This document shows positions 8,777 to 17,015 of a stretch of 64,000 bases of DNA, piece after piece. A program made the position numbers and the translations under genes. The stretch's first letter is position 1; each line of letters starts with the position of its first letter. Below the pieces are notes generated by a model that made no database searches, was not told where the DNA came from, and worked only from the letters and a program-made list of their open reading frames with translations. The stretch spans positions 1-64,000 of the forward strand of contig JAQUPQ010000011.1 of assembly GCA_028716525.1 (NCBI GenBank), written 5' to 3'. This DNA comes from Terriglobia bacterium (GTDB lineage: Bacteria; Acidobacteriota; Terriglobia; JAIQFV01).

Positions 8777-10966
8777 TCAATGAGCGGCGCTGGGAACTGA
8801 CGCTGCGGTCTTGGTAATCCGTTCCACTTCGAAGACTTGATCGATGCGTTTTAACGCGCCCATAAGTCTTTCCAAATGGCGCTTGTCGTTGATGTCGAGA
8901 GTCACTTCGATGGTGGCATTCTGATCGGGAAATGTTTTGGCCTCAATATTGCGGATATTGGATTTGCTGTCGGAGATCACGGCCGCGATTTCCGCCAGCA
9001 ACCCTTGTCGGTCCGCCCCGTGAATGGAGAGATGCACGGTGTAAGCCTCTTCCACCGTACCTTTCCATTCCACTTCAATTTTTCGGTCGGCGTCGTACAA
9101 GAGATTCTGGACGTTGGAACAATTCTTGGCGTGCACGGCAATGCCCTTGCCCCGCGTGATATAACCCACAATTTCTTCGCCGCGGATGGGGTTGCAGCAG
9201 CGCGCCCGATATACCAAAATTCCGTCGACCCCTTTGACCTCGATGGAATCGGAACTGGCAATTCCGAAAACTTTCTTGACCACGGAGGTCAACTTGGAGT
9301 CTTTTTGGGCGGTCAGCTCCGTGAACGTTTTTTCAGGAATCAACTTGGTCAGCAGGCTGCGCGTCACAATCTTGCCGTAGCCGATATGGGCGTAGAGATC
9401 CTCCAAGGAATGGCAGCCATACTCTGCGGCGATGGGCCCGATATCGATCTCGTCGATGACTTTCTTCAGATTGACGTTAAAATTGCGGGCTTCCTTTTCC
9501 AGCAGGCGTTTTCCGAGATCCATGGCGCGGTCGCGTTGCTGCACATTCAGCCAGTGGCGAATCTTGTTCCGGGCTTTCGAGGTCTTGACCGAGGACAGCC
9601 AATCCCGGCTCGGCATGTGGCCGGCTTGCGTGACAATCTCCACGATATCGCCGTTCCGCAGTTTGTACCGCAGAGGAACGATGCGTCCGTTCACCTTCGC
9701 TTGCACACATTGATTGCCGACGTCGGTGTGGATGGAATAAGCAAAATCAATGGGGGTGGCTTCGCGGGGCATAATCACCACCCGACCTTTGGGTGTGAAC
9801 GTATACACTTCTTCGGGGTAGAGATCAATCTTGAGGGTGGAAAGAAATTCGCCGGGATCCCGCATCTCCCTCTGCCACTCCACCAGCTGCCGCAACCAAT
9901 TGACCCGGCTGTCTTCGGTCTCGTCGACGGGCTTCCCCTCTTTGTATTTCCAATGCGCGGCGATTCCCTCCTCGGCGATACGATGCATCTCGTGGGTACG
10001 AATTTGCACTTCGAAAGCCTGCCCCGTGGTGCTGATGACGGAGGTGTGCAGCGATTGATAGAGATTGGGCCGCGGCATGGCAATATAATCTTTAATACGA
10101 CCCGGCACCGGGCGCCAGGTGTTGTGGATGATTCCCAAGGCGCCGTAACAATTCCGAACGGTGTCCGTCAAAATGCGGACCGCCAACAAGTCGTACACCT
10201 GGTCGAGCGTGACGTGCTGGCGTTTCATTTTTTGATAAATGCTGTAAATGCGTTTGACGCGCCCCTGCAACGTGACCGGGATGTCGTTCTCGCTCATCTT
10301 TTGCGCGATCTGAGCCTGCACTTCGGACAGAAATTCCTCGTTGACCTTGCGTTTCTTCTCCACTTGATCCTTCAGATCGCCATAGATGGACGGCTCCAAA
10401 AATCCAAACGCCAAGTCTTCAAGCTCTCCGCGGATCTTGCCCATGCCCAGGCGATGGGCGATGGGCCCGTAAATCTCCAGAGTCTCCTGGGCGATGCGTT
10501 TCTGTTTTTCTTCGGGAAGATGCTGCAGTGTCCGCATGTTGTGCAGGCGGTCGGCCAGCTTCACCAGCACGACCCGGATGTCGTCGACCATCGCCAGCAT
10601 CATTTTTCGGAAGTTCTCAGCCTGACGGGCCTCGGCGCTCGAAAACTCGATCTGGCTCATCTTGGTGACCCCATCGACCAGATGAGCGATCTCAGGTCCA
10701 AATTCCTCTTCAATGGTCTTCAAGGAGGCCGTGGTGTCTTCCACCACGTCGTGCAACAGGCCCACACACACGCACTTGGGGTCCAATTTCATCTCGGCCA
10801 GTGTCATGGCGACGGCCATGGGGTGCGTGAGGAAGGGATCACCGGAGGAGCGCTTCTGTCCTCGATGGCAGGAGGCCGCAAAATCATAGGCCCGCTCCAA
10901 CATCGAGAGGTCTTCGCCGGGTCGATACTCCCGGACCCTCGAAAGAATCTTTTCGACCGGTTTCAT
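8777..10966 (-). CDS. rel: RelA/SpoT family (p)ppGpp synthetase/hydrolase
   Basis: 729 residues, full-length long RSH. The N-terminal HD hydrolase domain is intact: CHRGQKRSSGDPFLTHP, H72-D73-x-x-E76-D77 and VKLADRLHNMRTL. The synthetase domain follows (about 230-400): YDLLAVRILTD, GRIKDYIAMPRPNLYQSLHT, FEVQIRTHEMHRIAEEGIA. Then come TGS (TPKGRVVIMPREATPIDFAY), helical and zinc-finger-like regions (RARCCNPIRGEEIVGYI) and a C-terminal ACT domain (HLSIHGADRQGLLAEIA). The intact HD residues point to a bifunctional Rel/SpoT enzyme rather than synthetase-only RelA. It makes and degrades the alarmone that acts with DksA-type proteins; a dksA-like gene lies 4 kb away. Confidence 0.96.
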   Translation of the reverse strand: MKPVEKILSRVREYRPGEDLSMLERAYDFAASCHRGQKRSSGDPFLTHPMAVAMTLAEMKLDPKCVCVGLLHDVVEDTTASLKTIEEEFGPEIAHLVDGVTKMSQIEFSSAEARQAENFRKMMLAMVDDIRVVLVKLADRLHNMRTLQHLPEEKQKRIAQETLEIYGPIAHRLGMGKIRGELEDLAFGFLEPSIYGDLKDQVEKKRKVNEEFLSEVQAQIAQKMSENDIPVTLQGRVKRIYSIYQKMKRQHVTLDQVYDLLAVRILTDTVRNCYGALGIIHNTWRPVPGRIKDYIAMPRPNLYQSLHTSVISTTGQAFEVQIRTHEMHRIAEEGIAAHWKYKEGKPVDETEDSRVNWLRQLVEWQREMRDPGEFLSTLKIDLYPEEVYTFTPKGRVVIMPREATPIDFAYSIHTDVGNQCVQAKVNGRIVPLRYKLRNGDIVEIVTQAGHMPSRDWLSSVKTSKARNKIRHWLNVQQRDRAMDLGKRLLEKEARNFNVNLKKVIDEIDIGPIAAEYGCHSLEDLYAHIGYGKIVTRSLLTKLIPEKTFTELTAQKDSKLTSVVKKVFGIASSDSIEVKGVDGILVYRARCCNPIRGEEIVGYITRGKGIAVHAKNCSNVQNLLYDADRKIEVEWKGTVEEAYTVHLSIHGADRQGLLAEIAAVISDSKSNIRNIEAKTFPDQNATIEVTLDINDKRHLERLMGALKRIDQVFEVERITKTAASVPSAAH

Positions 10967-11160
10967 CTCGTCATTATACGAAGTTTAATGCCGCTGCTCC
11001 AGCCTCGAATTGAAGACATCCGGAAAAACGGGCGCGTCCGGGTTTAGTGTGCGTGAGAATCGGGGACTTCCAAAAATAGTGTGCATCGTTCAAAAAATTT
11101 AAGAGTCCGAATCCAACCGTTCGCTTAAAGCCAGTCCGCCTTGTGCGGACGAGATGACCG

Positions 11161-11450
11161 TAGCCTGAGGCGCAAGCCTCAGGACCGAGCGGAGGCAGAG
11201 AAGGGTTAAGCCCCCTTGAGGGGGCGACAGAGAGTTATGGATAATTCATTTTTGAATTCTCTGACTGTTCTACTGAATTGCTCCGCGGTTGAGGGACCTC
11301 TGAATTTCATGGGGTGCTCCGATCTTCACTTGGACGGGCTGGCGAAGACCCCGAAATATTGCCTGGCCCATCCCTTGTCTGTCGCCCCCTCAAGGGGGCT
11401 AATTTCTCCATTGGTGATGCACCCATACCTGAGGCTTGCGCCTCAGGCTA
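11161..11450. repeat. Large imperfect inverted repeat in the gap after the TPR lipoprotein gene
   Basis: The gap 10967-11629 has no gene. The left arm (about 11160-11228) contains TAGCCTGAGGCGCAAGCCTC and GCCCCCTTGAGGGGGC. The right arm (about 11388-11450) carries the reverse complements in mirror order, with about 155 bases between. Each arm also contains its own perfect hairpins (GCCCCC-TTGA-GGGGGC, and CTGAGGC-GCAA-GCCTCAG), so a nested cruciform can be drawn. GCCCGAT-AA-ATCGGGC follows near 11465. Confidence 0.65.
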
Positions 11451-11561
11451 CGATTATTCCAGCCCGATAAATCGGGCTTGCAGCCAGGCAGGGATGATTC
11501 TGGAGCGCATCCACTATGGCACTGACTCTCTGCCGGATACGCACACCGAACCCCGAAGTGT

Positions 11562-11601
11562 CAAAAAACAAAAACCCCGACTCGCTCGTGGCGAATCGGG
11601 G
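11562..11601 (-). terminator. Intrinsic terminator of the tonB-exb-TPR block
   Basis: On the minus strand, an 11-bp stem with one mismatch (CCCCGATTCGC pairing with GCGAGTCGGGG, five-base loop) is followed by TTTTTGTTTTTTGA. It lies 29 bases after the stop of the TPR lipoprotein gene. Confidence 0.85.
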
Positions 11602-11629
11602 CGTGAAATACTCAACGAGGAACCTAACT

Positions 11630-12436
11630 CTATTGCGGCGTGACTTGGCCTGGAGTAGTTTGCTGTTCCTTCTTGAACTTAATGTCTTTGGCTTTTTGAA
11701 ACCACTTGTCGGCTTCGTTCAAATCGTTCTGACGGACATCAGCATCCGTCTCACAATCGGCTTTCTGGCGGTAGAGCAGATTGAGGTAAGCCATGGCATC
11801 GTCGTAATCCGGGTTCAATTGAACGGCCTTTTGAAGGGCTTCCAAACCATCGTCGATGATGGGCTGGTACTGTTGCGCAAAACCGTCGCGGTCCTTGGCC
11901 GGCAGTGGTTCTTTGGCGGCCAGGTTATTGAGCTTGTTGATGCGCAGCTCCTGATTGGCTTTGTAGGCCAACGTCCAGTCCACAACCCCGATGGAATAAT
12001 AGGGCTCGGGATTGTTGGGCTCCACTTCAGTTCGCTTCCTATACCACTTTTTGGCCTCCTCAAAATTGGCCATGTTGAAATAGATGGAAGCGATACCGGC
12101 GATACTGCTGGAGTTGTTCGGTTCGGCGGCCAACACATCTTGAAACGCCTTAATAGCCTGTTCCCCGACCTGCTTGTTCTCATCGGACTCCACGCCCGGA
12201 ACGTACTGCGTGGCATAAGCTGTGGCCAGGTACAAACGAGCGTTCATCAAACCAGGATCCAGATTGACGGCCTCTTTGAAGTAATCCACGGCAGCCTGAT
12301 ATCGTTGATCGCGATAAGCCCGCACACCCTTGTTGAGCCGGTCGCGCGCGCGCAGACGATTACAGGCGCCGGTGGTCAACAACAACCCGAGAATAAGCAA
12401 TATGATTGCTGCCAGTTTCCCTTTTCGAAGATTCAT
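11630..12436 (-). CDS. TPR-repeat lipoprotein
   Basis: 268 residues from the ATG at 12436, which has GGAGGGAG upstream. The lipobox TTGAC (ILGLLLTTGAC) predicts a lipid-anchored periplasmic protein. The rest is tetratricopeptide repeats: RLNKGVRAYRDQRYQAAVDY, AVNLDPGLMNARLYLATAYA, FQDVLAAEPNNSSSIAGIAS, RTEVEPNNPEPYYSIGVVDW and ALQKAVQLNPDYDDAMAYLN. It is the last gene of the tonB-exbB-exbD-exbD cluster and ends at a terminator. A scaffold role beside the Ton motor is an inference from position only. TPR lipoproteins also occur in outer-membrane assembly, which the neighbouring sec genes would fit. Confidence 0.88.
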   Translation of the reverse strand: MNLRKGKLAAIILLILGLLLTTGACNRLRARDRLNKGVRAYRDQRYQAAVDYFKEAVNLDPGLMNARLYLATAYATQYVPGVESDENKQVGEQAIKAFQDVLAAEPNNSSSIAGIASIYFNMANFEEAKKWYRKRTEVEPNNPEPYYSIGVVDWTLAYKANQELRINKLNNLAAKEPLPAKDRDGFAQQYQPIIDDGLEALQKAVQLNPDYDDAMAYLNLLYRQKADCETDADVRQNDLNEADKWFQKAKDIKFKKEQQTTPGQVTPQ

Positions 12437-12565
12437 CCTCGACTCCCTCCAATAGATTCGACCTTGAGATGGTACTGAGGACAACCGGTTGGATTTCGAG
12501 CAATGGCCGCAGCCTCCAGGGAGGTGCCGGCTGTCAGACGCGAGCCGCCCACCTCCGGTTCAGGC

Positions 12566-12991
12566 TTACTGGCCCAATAGTATCTTTTCCGTGATAAAGC
12601 CGATTTTGTCGACTCCGGCGCCCTTGGCGATATCGATGACCCGGATGACCCGATCCATTTGGATGGAGTCGTCGGCCCGAACAAACATCACCCGTTCGCT
12701 ACGCGTCTTAAAAATGTCATCCAGTCGGGGCCCCAACGCTTCCCAAGAGGTCGGCTCCTGATTAATTTTCAATGATCCATCCGCTTCAATGGTCACGGCC
12801 ACGGTTCGATTATCGGGGGCCGTTTGTTGTTTCTGGTCTTTGGGGGGTTGAGGCACCAAGGTGTCCAATCCCTTTGAAATAATCGGCGTGATCACCAGAA
12901 AGATAATAATCAGCACCAACAAGATGTCGATCATCGGCGTCATGTTGATGTCGGATTTCGGGCCATGTCCCGTACCCGCTGTCATTGCCAT
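12566..12991 (-). CDS. exbD: ExbD/TolR family biopolymer transport protein (second copy)
   Basis: 141 residues: a short cytoplasmic N-terminus, one transmembrane helix and a periplasmic domain. The helix carries the proton-pathway Asp in NMTPMIDILLVLIIIFLVIT, the hallmark of ExbD/TolR. The ending RVIRVIDIAKGAGVDKIGFI is the typical C-terminal fold. GGGAGG lies nine bases before the ATG. It lies 219 bases downstream of the other exbD, with no visible gene between. Two ExbD copies with one ExbB are common in delta-proteobacteria and Acidobacteria, where they may form mixed dimers or serve different TonB partners. Confidence 0.93.
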   Translation of the reverse strand: MAMTAGTGHGPKSDINMTPMIDILLVLIIIFLVITPIISKGLDTLVPQPPKDQKQQTAPDNRTVAVTIEADGSLKINQEPTSWEALGPRLDDIFKTRSERVMFVRADDSIQMDRVIRVIDIAKGAGVDKIGFITEKILLGQ

Positions 12992-13210
12992 GGGTCTGAC
13001 CTCCCGTGGTAAAAATCACTGCACCGGGCGGATTGTTCTCCTCCGTCCGGCCCCCTGCGCCGGGTATAAAAACGTGCTGTCCCGCACCGGGCGCAACACA
13101 CTTCTTTTGCGTTTCCTTCAAACCCGCGGAAAGGGTCTGGGAGACGCGTTCTCGATGCTCCAGCAATCTCGACCGCTGCGGCAAAATCTCGGACCGCCGG
13201 CGGCGGCCCG

Positions 13211-13690
13211 CTAAGGAGTGGAGGGCGGCGTTGAAGAGCTCGCACCACCGCGCCGCTCTTCTTCTTTTTCGGTAATCAAGCCCACCGCATCCACGCCCGC
13301 CGTGCGGACTTCGTCGACGACTGCAGAAACATCTCCGTACTTGGCCCGGCGATCGCTCTTAATGTAAACCGTTTTGTCGCCGGTTTTGCGATCCAGCAGG
13401 TCCTTCACCTTCTGCGCGATCTGGTCCCGTTTGATTTCGTCGGAGCCCATGAAAAAGCGCCCATCGCGATTGACGGCGATCAAAATAGCGTCGTCGCGGT
13501 CGGCCTCTTTCATCTCCCGCGGATTCTTGGCTTTTGCCAAATCCACCGAAACCCCGTGTTGGAGCATGGGCGTGACCACCATGAAAATGATCAACAGCAC
13601 CAACATGATGTCCACCATGGGGGTGACGTTGATGTCGCTCTTAACGCTGCTGGGCTTGTTCTCGCCTTCTGCCAGGAAGGACATAGTCAT
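13211..13690 (-). CDS. exbD: ExbD/TolR family biopolymer transport protein (first copy)
   Basis: 159 residues with the same layout as its neighbour: a single transmembrane helix with the essential Asp (INVTPMVDIMLVLLIIFM), then a periplasmic domain ending DVSAVVDEVRTAGVDAVGLI. A Ser/Pro-rich tail of about 12 residues (GGASSSTPPSTP) is extra. It starts 51 bases after the exbB stop and is surely co-transcribed. With ExbB it forms the inner-membrane proton channel that energises TonB. The two copies here differ clearly in sequence, so the duplication is not recent. Confidence 0.94.
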   Translation of the reverse strand: MTMSFLAEGENKPSSVKSDINVTPMVDIMLVLLIIFMVVTPMLQHGVSVDLAKAKNPREMKEADRDDAILIAVNRDGRFFMGSDEIKRDQIAQKVKDLLDRKTGDKTVYIKSDRRAKYGDVSAVVDEVRTAGVDAVGLITEKEEERRGGASSSTPPSTP

Positions 13691-13741
13691 TCTCCTCGAG
13701 GAACTCCAAAATAGGTGTCTTGAAACTTCGGGCGAAGGGGC

Positions 13742-14473
13742 TTATCGCTTTCCGCCGCGGCGCTTCAAGAAGAAGTCCACCAATTCCGAAGAGGAGTTGT
13801 CCATTTCGACGGCAAAGGCTTCCACCTTCCCCGTGAAATAGTTGAACGCCATCACCGCCGGAATCGCCACCAGCAAACCGAACGCGGTGGTCACCAAGGC
13901 TTCCGAAATACCCCCGGCCACGGCCGACAGACCGGTCGCCTTCTCGGTGGAGATTCCTTTGAATGCGTTGATGATGCCCACGACCGTTCCGAACAGACCG
14001 ACGAACGGCGCCACCGATCCGATGGTGGCCAGACCGGCCAATCCGCGCTTCAATTCCGCGTTCACAATCGCCGCCGAGCGTTGCAAAGCCCGCTTGGAAG
14101 ATTCAATTTCTTCTCCGGGAATCTCCGCGCTGGCTTGATGGGCTTCAAATTCTTGCAAACCGGTGATGAGCACCTTGGCGAGATGGCTCTTCTTGTTTTG
14201 TTCGCACACGCTGATGGCTTCCTCGATCTTCCCTTCCTTCAGGCAGCCGGCCACGGCGGGCGCGAATTCGCGCGACTGTTTTCGCGCCGACGAGTAGGTG
14301 AACCATCGGTCAATCATCACTCCGATGGACCAGGCCGACATGAAGAACAGGATGACGACAACACCCTTGGCGGGGATACCCATCTGCCTCCACATGGTCG
14401 GCAGGTCGAATCCCACTTCACCTTGGATGAGCAACAGCGCTAAGAGATTGAGTTTGGAGACAACGAAAAGCAT
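13742..14473 (-). CDS. exbB: ExbB/TolQ/MotA family proton channel protein
   Basis: 243 residues from the ATG at 14473, which follows AAGGAGGAAGG. Three transmembrane regions are visible: about 30-55 (GVVVILFFMSAWSIGVMIDR), 130-155 (LATIGSVAPFVGLFGTVVGI) and 175-200 (ALVTTAFGLLVAIPAVMAFN). The last two carry the ExbB/TolQ signatures APFVGLFGTVxGI and ISEALVTTAxGL. The cytoplasmic loop holds KSHLAKVLITGLQEF. In the known system a pentamer of ExbB around ExbD uses the proton gradient to drive TonB. Gene order tonB-exbB-exbD-exbD supports this over TolQ or MotA. Confidence 0.95.
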   Translation of the reverse strand: MLFVVSKLNLLALLLIQGEVGFDLPTMWRQMGIPAKGVVVILFFMSAWSIGVMIDRWFTYSSARKQSREFAPAVAGCLKEGKIEEAISVCEQNKKSHLAKVLITGLQEFEAHQASAEIPGEEIESSKRALQRSAAIVNAELKRGLAGLATIGSVAPFVGLFGTVVGIINAFKGISTEKATGLSAVAGGISEALVTTAFGLLVAIPAVMAFNYFTGKVEAFAVEMDNSSSELVDFFLKRRGGKR

Positions 14474-14602
14474 ATTGTTACCTTCCTCCTTGGGAAAGAT
14501 GAACTGACACTTGCTGGTTAACCTCAATCGCGGTATCCGCTTCTGCAGTCCGGGCTCTGTCCCTACGTTTTTCCGAGCCCGGCTTCGATCGGAAACCTGT
14601 TT

Positions 14603-15358
14603 CTAACCACCCGTCAACGAGAAATTCACGGTGATTGTGGTATCCACCTCCACCGGCTCGCCATTGAGTACTGTGGGGCGATAGCGCCACTGCCGCACCG
14701 CGTCCAACGCGGCCTGGATCAGCAAGGGATGTCCCGACACCACGGTGAGATTCTCCACGGTCCCCTGCTTCGAAATAATAGCAGCCAACACGACTGTTCC
14801 TTGAATGCGCGCCGACTTCGCCAGCGCCGGGTAAGAGGGTTTGGGCGCGCTGATCAAGTTGGCGGCCTGCACCTGGCCACCCACCCGGATACGCTGCACC
14901 GGTTTGGGAGCCTCGATCTTCGGCGGAGGAGGTGGAGGAGCCGCGGACTTCGAAATGATTCCACCCAATACCCCTTGCAGGGAACCGCCAATCGATCCGC
15001 CTTCCACGCCCCCCACCACACCACCCACGCTCGGTGGAGGAGGAGCATCCTCGACAATCTTGGCAATTTCCTTTGGAATTTCCTTGGGCGCGCGCAACTG
15101 GCCCTCGTCAATCTGGGACACAATCTTCTCCACCTTCACCATGGTCGCCGCCGGAGGTGGCGGAGGCGGGGGTGGAGGCGGAGGCGCCGTCAGCAAAAAG
15201 GTCAACAATTGTTGTTTGGGAAGAGCTTCCGTGTAAATCAGCGGTATCAGAACCAGGACCGCAATGACCACGGTGTGAATTGCCACCGAGAGAAAAACCG
15301 TAAGCGGTTTCTTTCCCTTCTGGGTGGCTCCTCCCGATTCCACAAGATCTTCAAACAT
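14603..15358 (-). CDS. tonB: Energy transducer TonB
   Basis: 251 residues. One N-terminal transmembrane helix (about 22-43, TVFLSVAIHTVVIAVLVLIP, with the His used by TonB), then a proline run at about 59-69, a glycine-rich linker (GGVVGGVEGGSIGGSLQG) and a second proline run. The C-terminal TonB domain spans about 170-248 (KPSYPALAKSARIQGTVVL to AALDAVRQWRYRPTVLNGEP). It links the ExbBD motor to outer-membrane receptors. A TonB-dependent receptor is encoded at 58548-61589. The 349-base stretch between this start and secF has no convincing gene and may be leader and promoter for the ton block. Confidence 0.94.
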   Translation of the reverse strand: MFEDLVESGGATQKGKKPLTVFLSVAIHTVVIAVLVLIPLIYTEALPKQQLLTFLLTAPPPPPPPPPPPAATMVKVEKIVSQIDEGQLRAPKEIPKEIAKIVEDAPPPPSVGGVVGGVEGGSIGGSLQGVLGGIISKSAAPPPPPPKIEAPKPVQRIRVGGQVQAANLISAPKPSYPALAKSARIQGTVVLAAIISKQGTVENLTVVSGHPLLIQAALDAVRQWRYRPTVLNGEPVEVDTTITVNFSLTGG

Positions 15359-15707
15359 GCCTTTCTCCTCCCTTCAAGACATCGGAGTGCGAATCCTCGA
15401 AACATCCAACGCGATGCTCCACGGAACTTCGCCGAGTTGCCGCAGGAAATGCTTGACCCAACCGAAGAACTTCTTTTCGACCTGTGTGGATTTGTATTCG
15501 TGCCTCGGAACCGACTTTGTGGAATCGTACGTGGCAAGCACAGCGGCATCGTGTACTCCAAAGTTCCTGCCGCTCCTTAAAAACAAATCCTAAAGCTTTT
15601 CACAGGGCCTTGTCAATCTTGATTCCTCTCCCTTTCTCCGTTCTCAGGGACCTTCTCCCGGAGCAAAATCCGCAACCGGTTTCAAGACCGCGCACGGCCC
15701 GCAAGCC

Positions 15708-16913
15708 CTAGGCCTTGGCCCCGGCCGCCAACTTCCCACCCCGGGCTTTTCGATTGCGGTACTCAATCCATCCCAGCACAATGGGCGACGCAATGGCAAT
15801 CGAGGAATACGTCCCGATCAGAATCCCCACCACCAAACAAAACGCAAAACCGTGTATCACTTCGCCGCCGAACAGGAACAACGACATGACCGTCACAAAG
15901 GTCAGTCCGGAAGTAAGGACCGTTCGGCTCAGGGTTTGGTTGATCGACAAATTCACGATCCGCGCCAACGGTTCCCGCCGCATCAATTTAATATTCTCAC
16001 GAATGCGGTCGAACACCACAATAGTGTCGTTCATAGAATAACCAATCAGCGTCAGCAGCGCTGCGATCACCGTCAACGTGATCTCTTTGTCGAACAGCGA
16101 GAAGAACCCGATCGTAATGATCACGTCGTGGAAAGTGGCCACCACCGCGCCCACCCCGTAAATGAGCTCAAAGCGAAACGCGATGTACACCAGCATTCCC
16201 GCCAGGGCGTATAACGAAGCCGAAAGCGCTTGTTTTCGAAGATCCCGCCCGACTTTCGGTCCGACCACCTCGGAGTTCTTGATGGCGAAGTCGGACAGAT
16301 AAAAATCGTTGCCCAAGGCATTGACCAAAGAGCGGCTGATTCCTGCGCCCGTGACCAGCTCATCCATCGAACTGACCAGGCCGCCGTGCCCATCCCGGTA
16401 CTGAACAATCTTGTCTGCGGCTTCCTTGTAATACCGGGCTGCTTCCGTGGAACCCTTGGACGCCGCCATCTTCAACGGATCCACCGCCGTCAACTGGTCC
16501 GTCAGAGTCTGCGCTCCTACATTGTTGAGATCCGTCTTGCTTTCGGCCGCCGAACTCGGAAATATCGTTTTCAGGGTCGCCAGAATATTCTGCCGACCAC
16601 TGTCGATCTCCTGCTGCGAGGACCCCGAAAGATCCAATCCGATCATAACCTCGTTCGCCGAAGCCAAACCGAATTGTTGGATCGAGTTCTCGCCTTTGAC
16701 GCGCCTCTTCAGCTCCGAGCGGATCTTTTCAATCGGTGGCGCCTGATTGAACTTCACATAGACGTTGGTTCCTCCACGGAAGTCAATCCCGTACCGCGGC
16801 CCCTTCTTGATGATCAGCGAAGTGATTCCCGCAATGCTCAGCACCAACGAGAGACCGATTAAGTGCCACTTCCACTTGAGAAAATCGAAATTGGGATTAT
16901 GGAAAAACTCCAT
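15708..16913 (-). CDS. secF: Protein translocase subunit SecF
   Basis: 401 residues from the ATG at 16913; GAAGGAG lies eleven bases upstream. TM1 (residues 18-38) is followed by the SecF motif GIDFRGGTNVYV. The C-terminal block of five helices holds DVIITIGFFSLFDKEITLTV, LTLIGYSMNDTIVVFDRIRE and QTLSRTVLTSG, all family signatures. The periplasmic region between TM1 and TM2 is about 190 residues, roughly 90 more than in E. coli SecF. The extra part (about 140-215) is helical and includes a helix-hairpin-helix-like stretch (SMDELVTGAGISRSLVNALG). SecF works with SecD and YajC to pull proteins across the membrane using the proton gradient. Confidence 0.96.
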   Translation of the reverse strand: MEFFHNPNFDFLKWKWHLIGLSLVLSIAGITSLIIKKGPRYGIDFRGGTNVYVKFNQAPPIEKIRSELKRRVKGENSIQQFGLASANEVMIGLDLSGSSQQEIDSGRQNILATLKTIFPSSAAESKTDLNNVGAQTLTDQLTAVDPLKMAASKGSTEAARYYKEAADKIVQYRDGHGGLVSSMDELVTGAGISRSLVNALGNDFYLSDFAIKNSEVVGPKVGRDLRKQALSASLYALAGMLVYIAFRFELIYGVGAVVATFHDVIITIGFFSLFDKEITLTVIAALLTLIGYSMNDTIVVFDRIRENIKLMRREPLARIVNLSINQTLSRTVLTSGLTFVTVMSLFLFGGEVIHGFAFCLVVGILIGTYSSIAIASPIVLGWIEYRNRKARGGKLAAGAKA

Positions 16914-17015
16914 CGACTTCAAAACTCCTTCGTCGGCGGACCTTCCGAATTCCGATCTCTCCATTACCTATAGACACCGATCGGATTCGGAAGTTCCAAA
17001 AGTTTCTTAAAGTTA

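Noticed and set aside
8876-11047. 723-codon open frame on the plus strand
   Set aside because: Almost exactly antisense to the RelA/SpoT gene, which has every expected motif; the plus-strand product resembles nothing.
12982-13248. Possible gene between the two exbD copies
   Set aside because: Overlaps the start of one exbD and the end of the other, has no ribosome-binding site and an Arg/Pro-rich composition typical of a chance frame.
14729-15580. 283-codon open frame rich in Arg and Trp
   Set aside because: Antisense of tonB; the Arg/Trp/Gly composition is the complement of TonB's proline codons.
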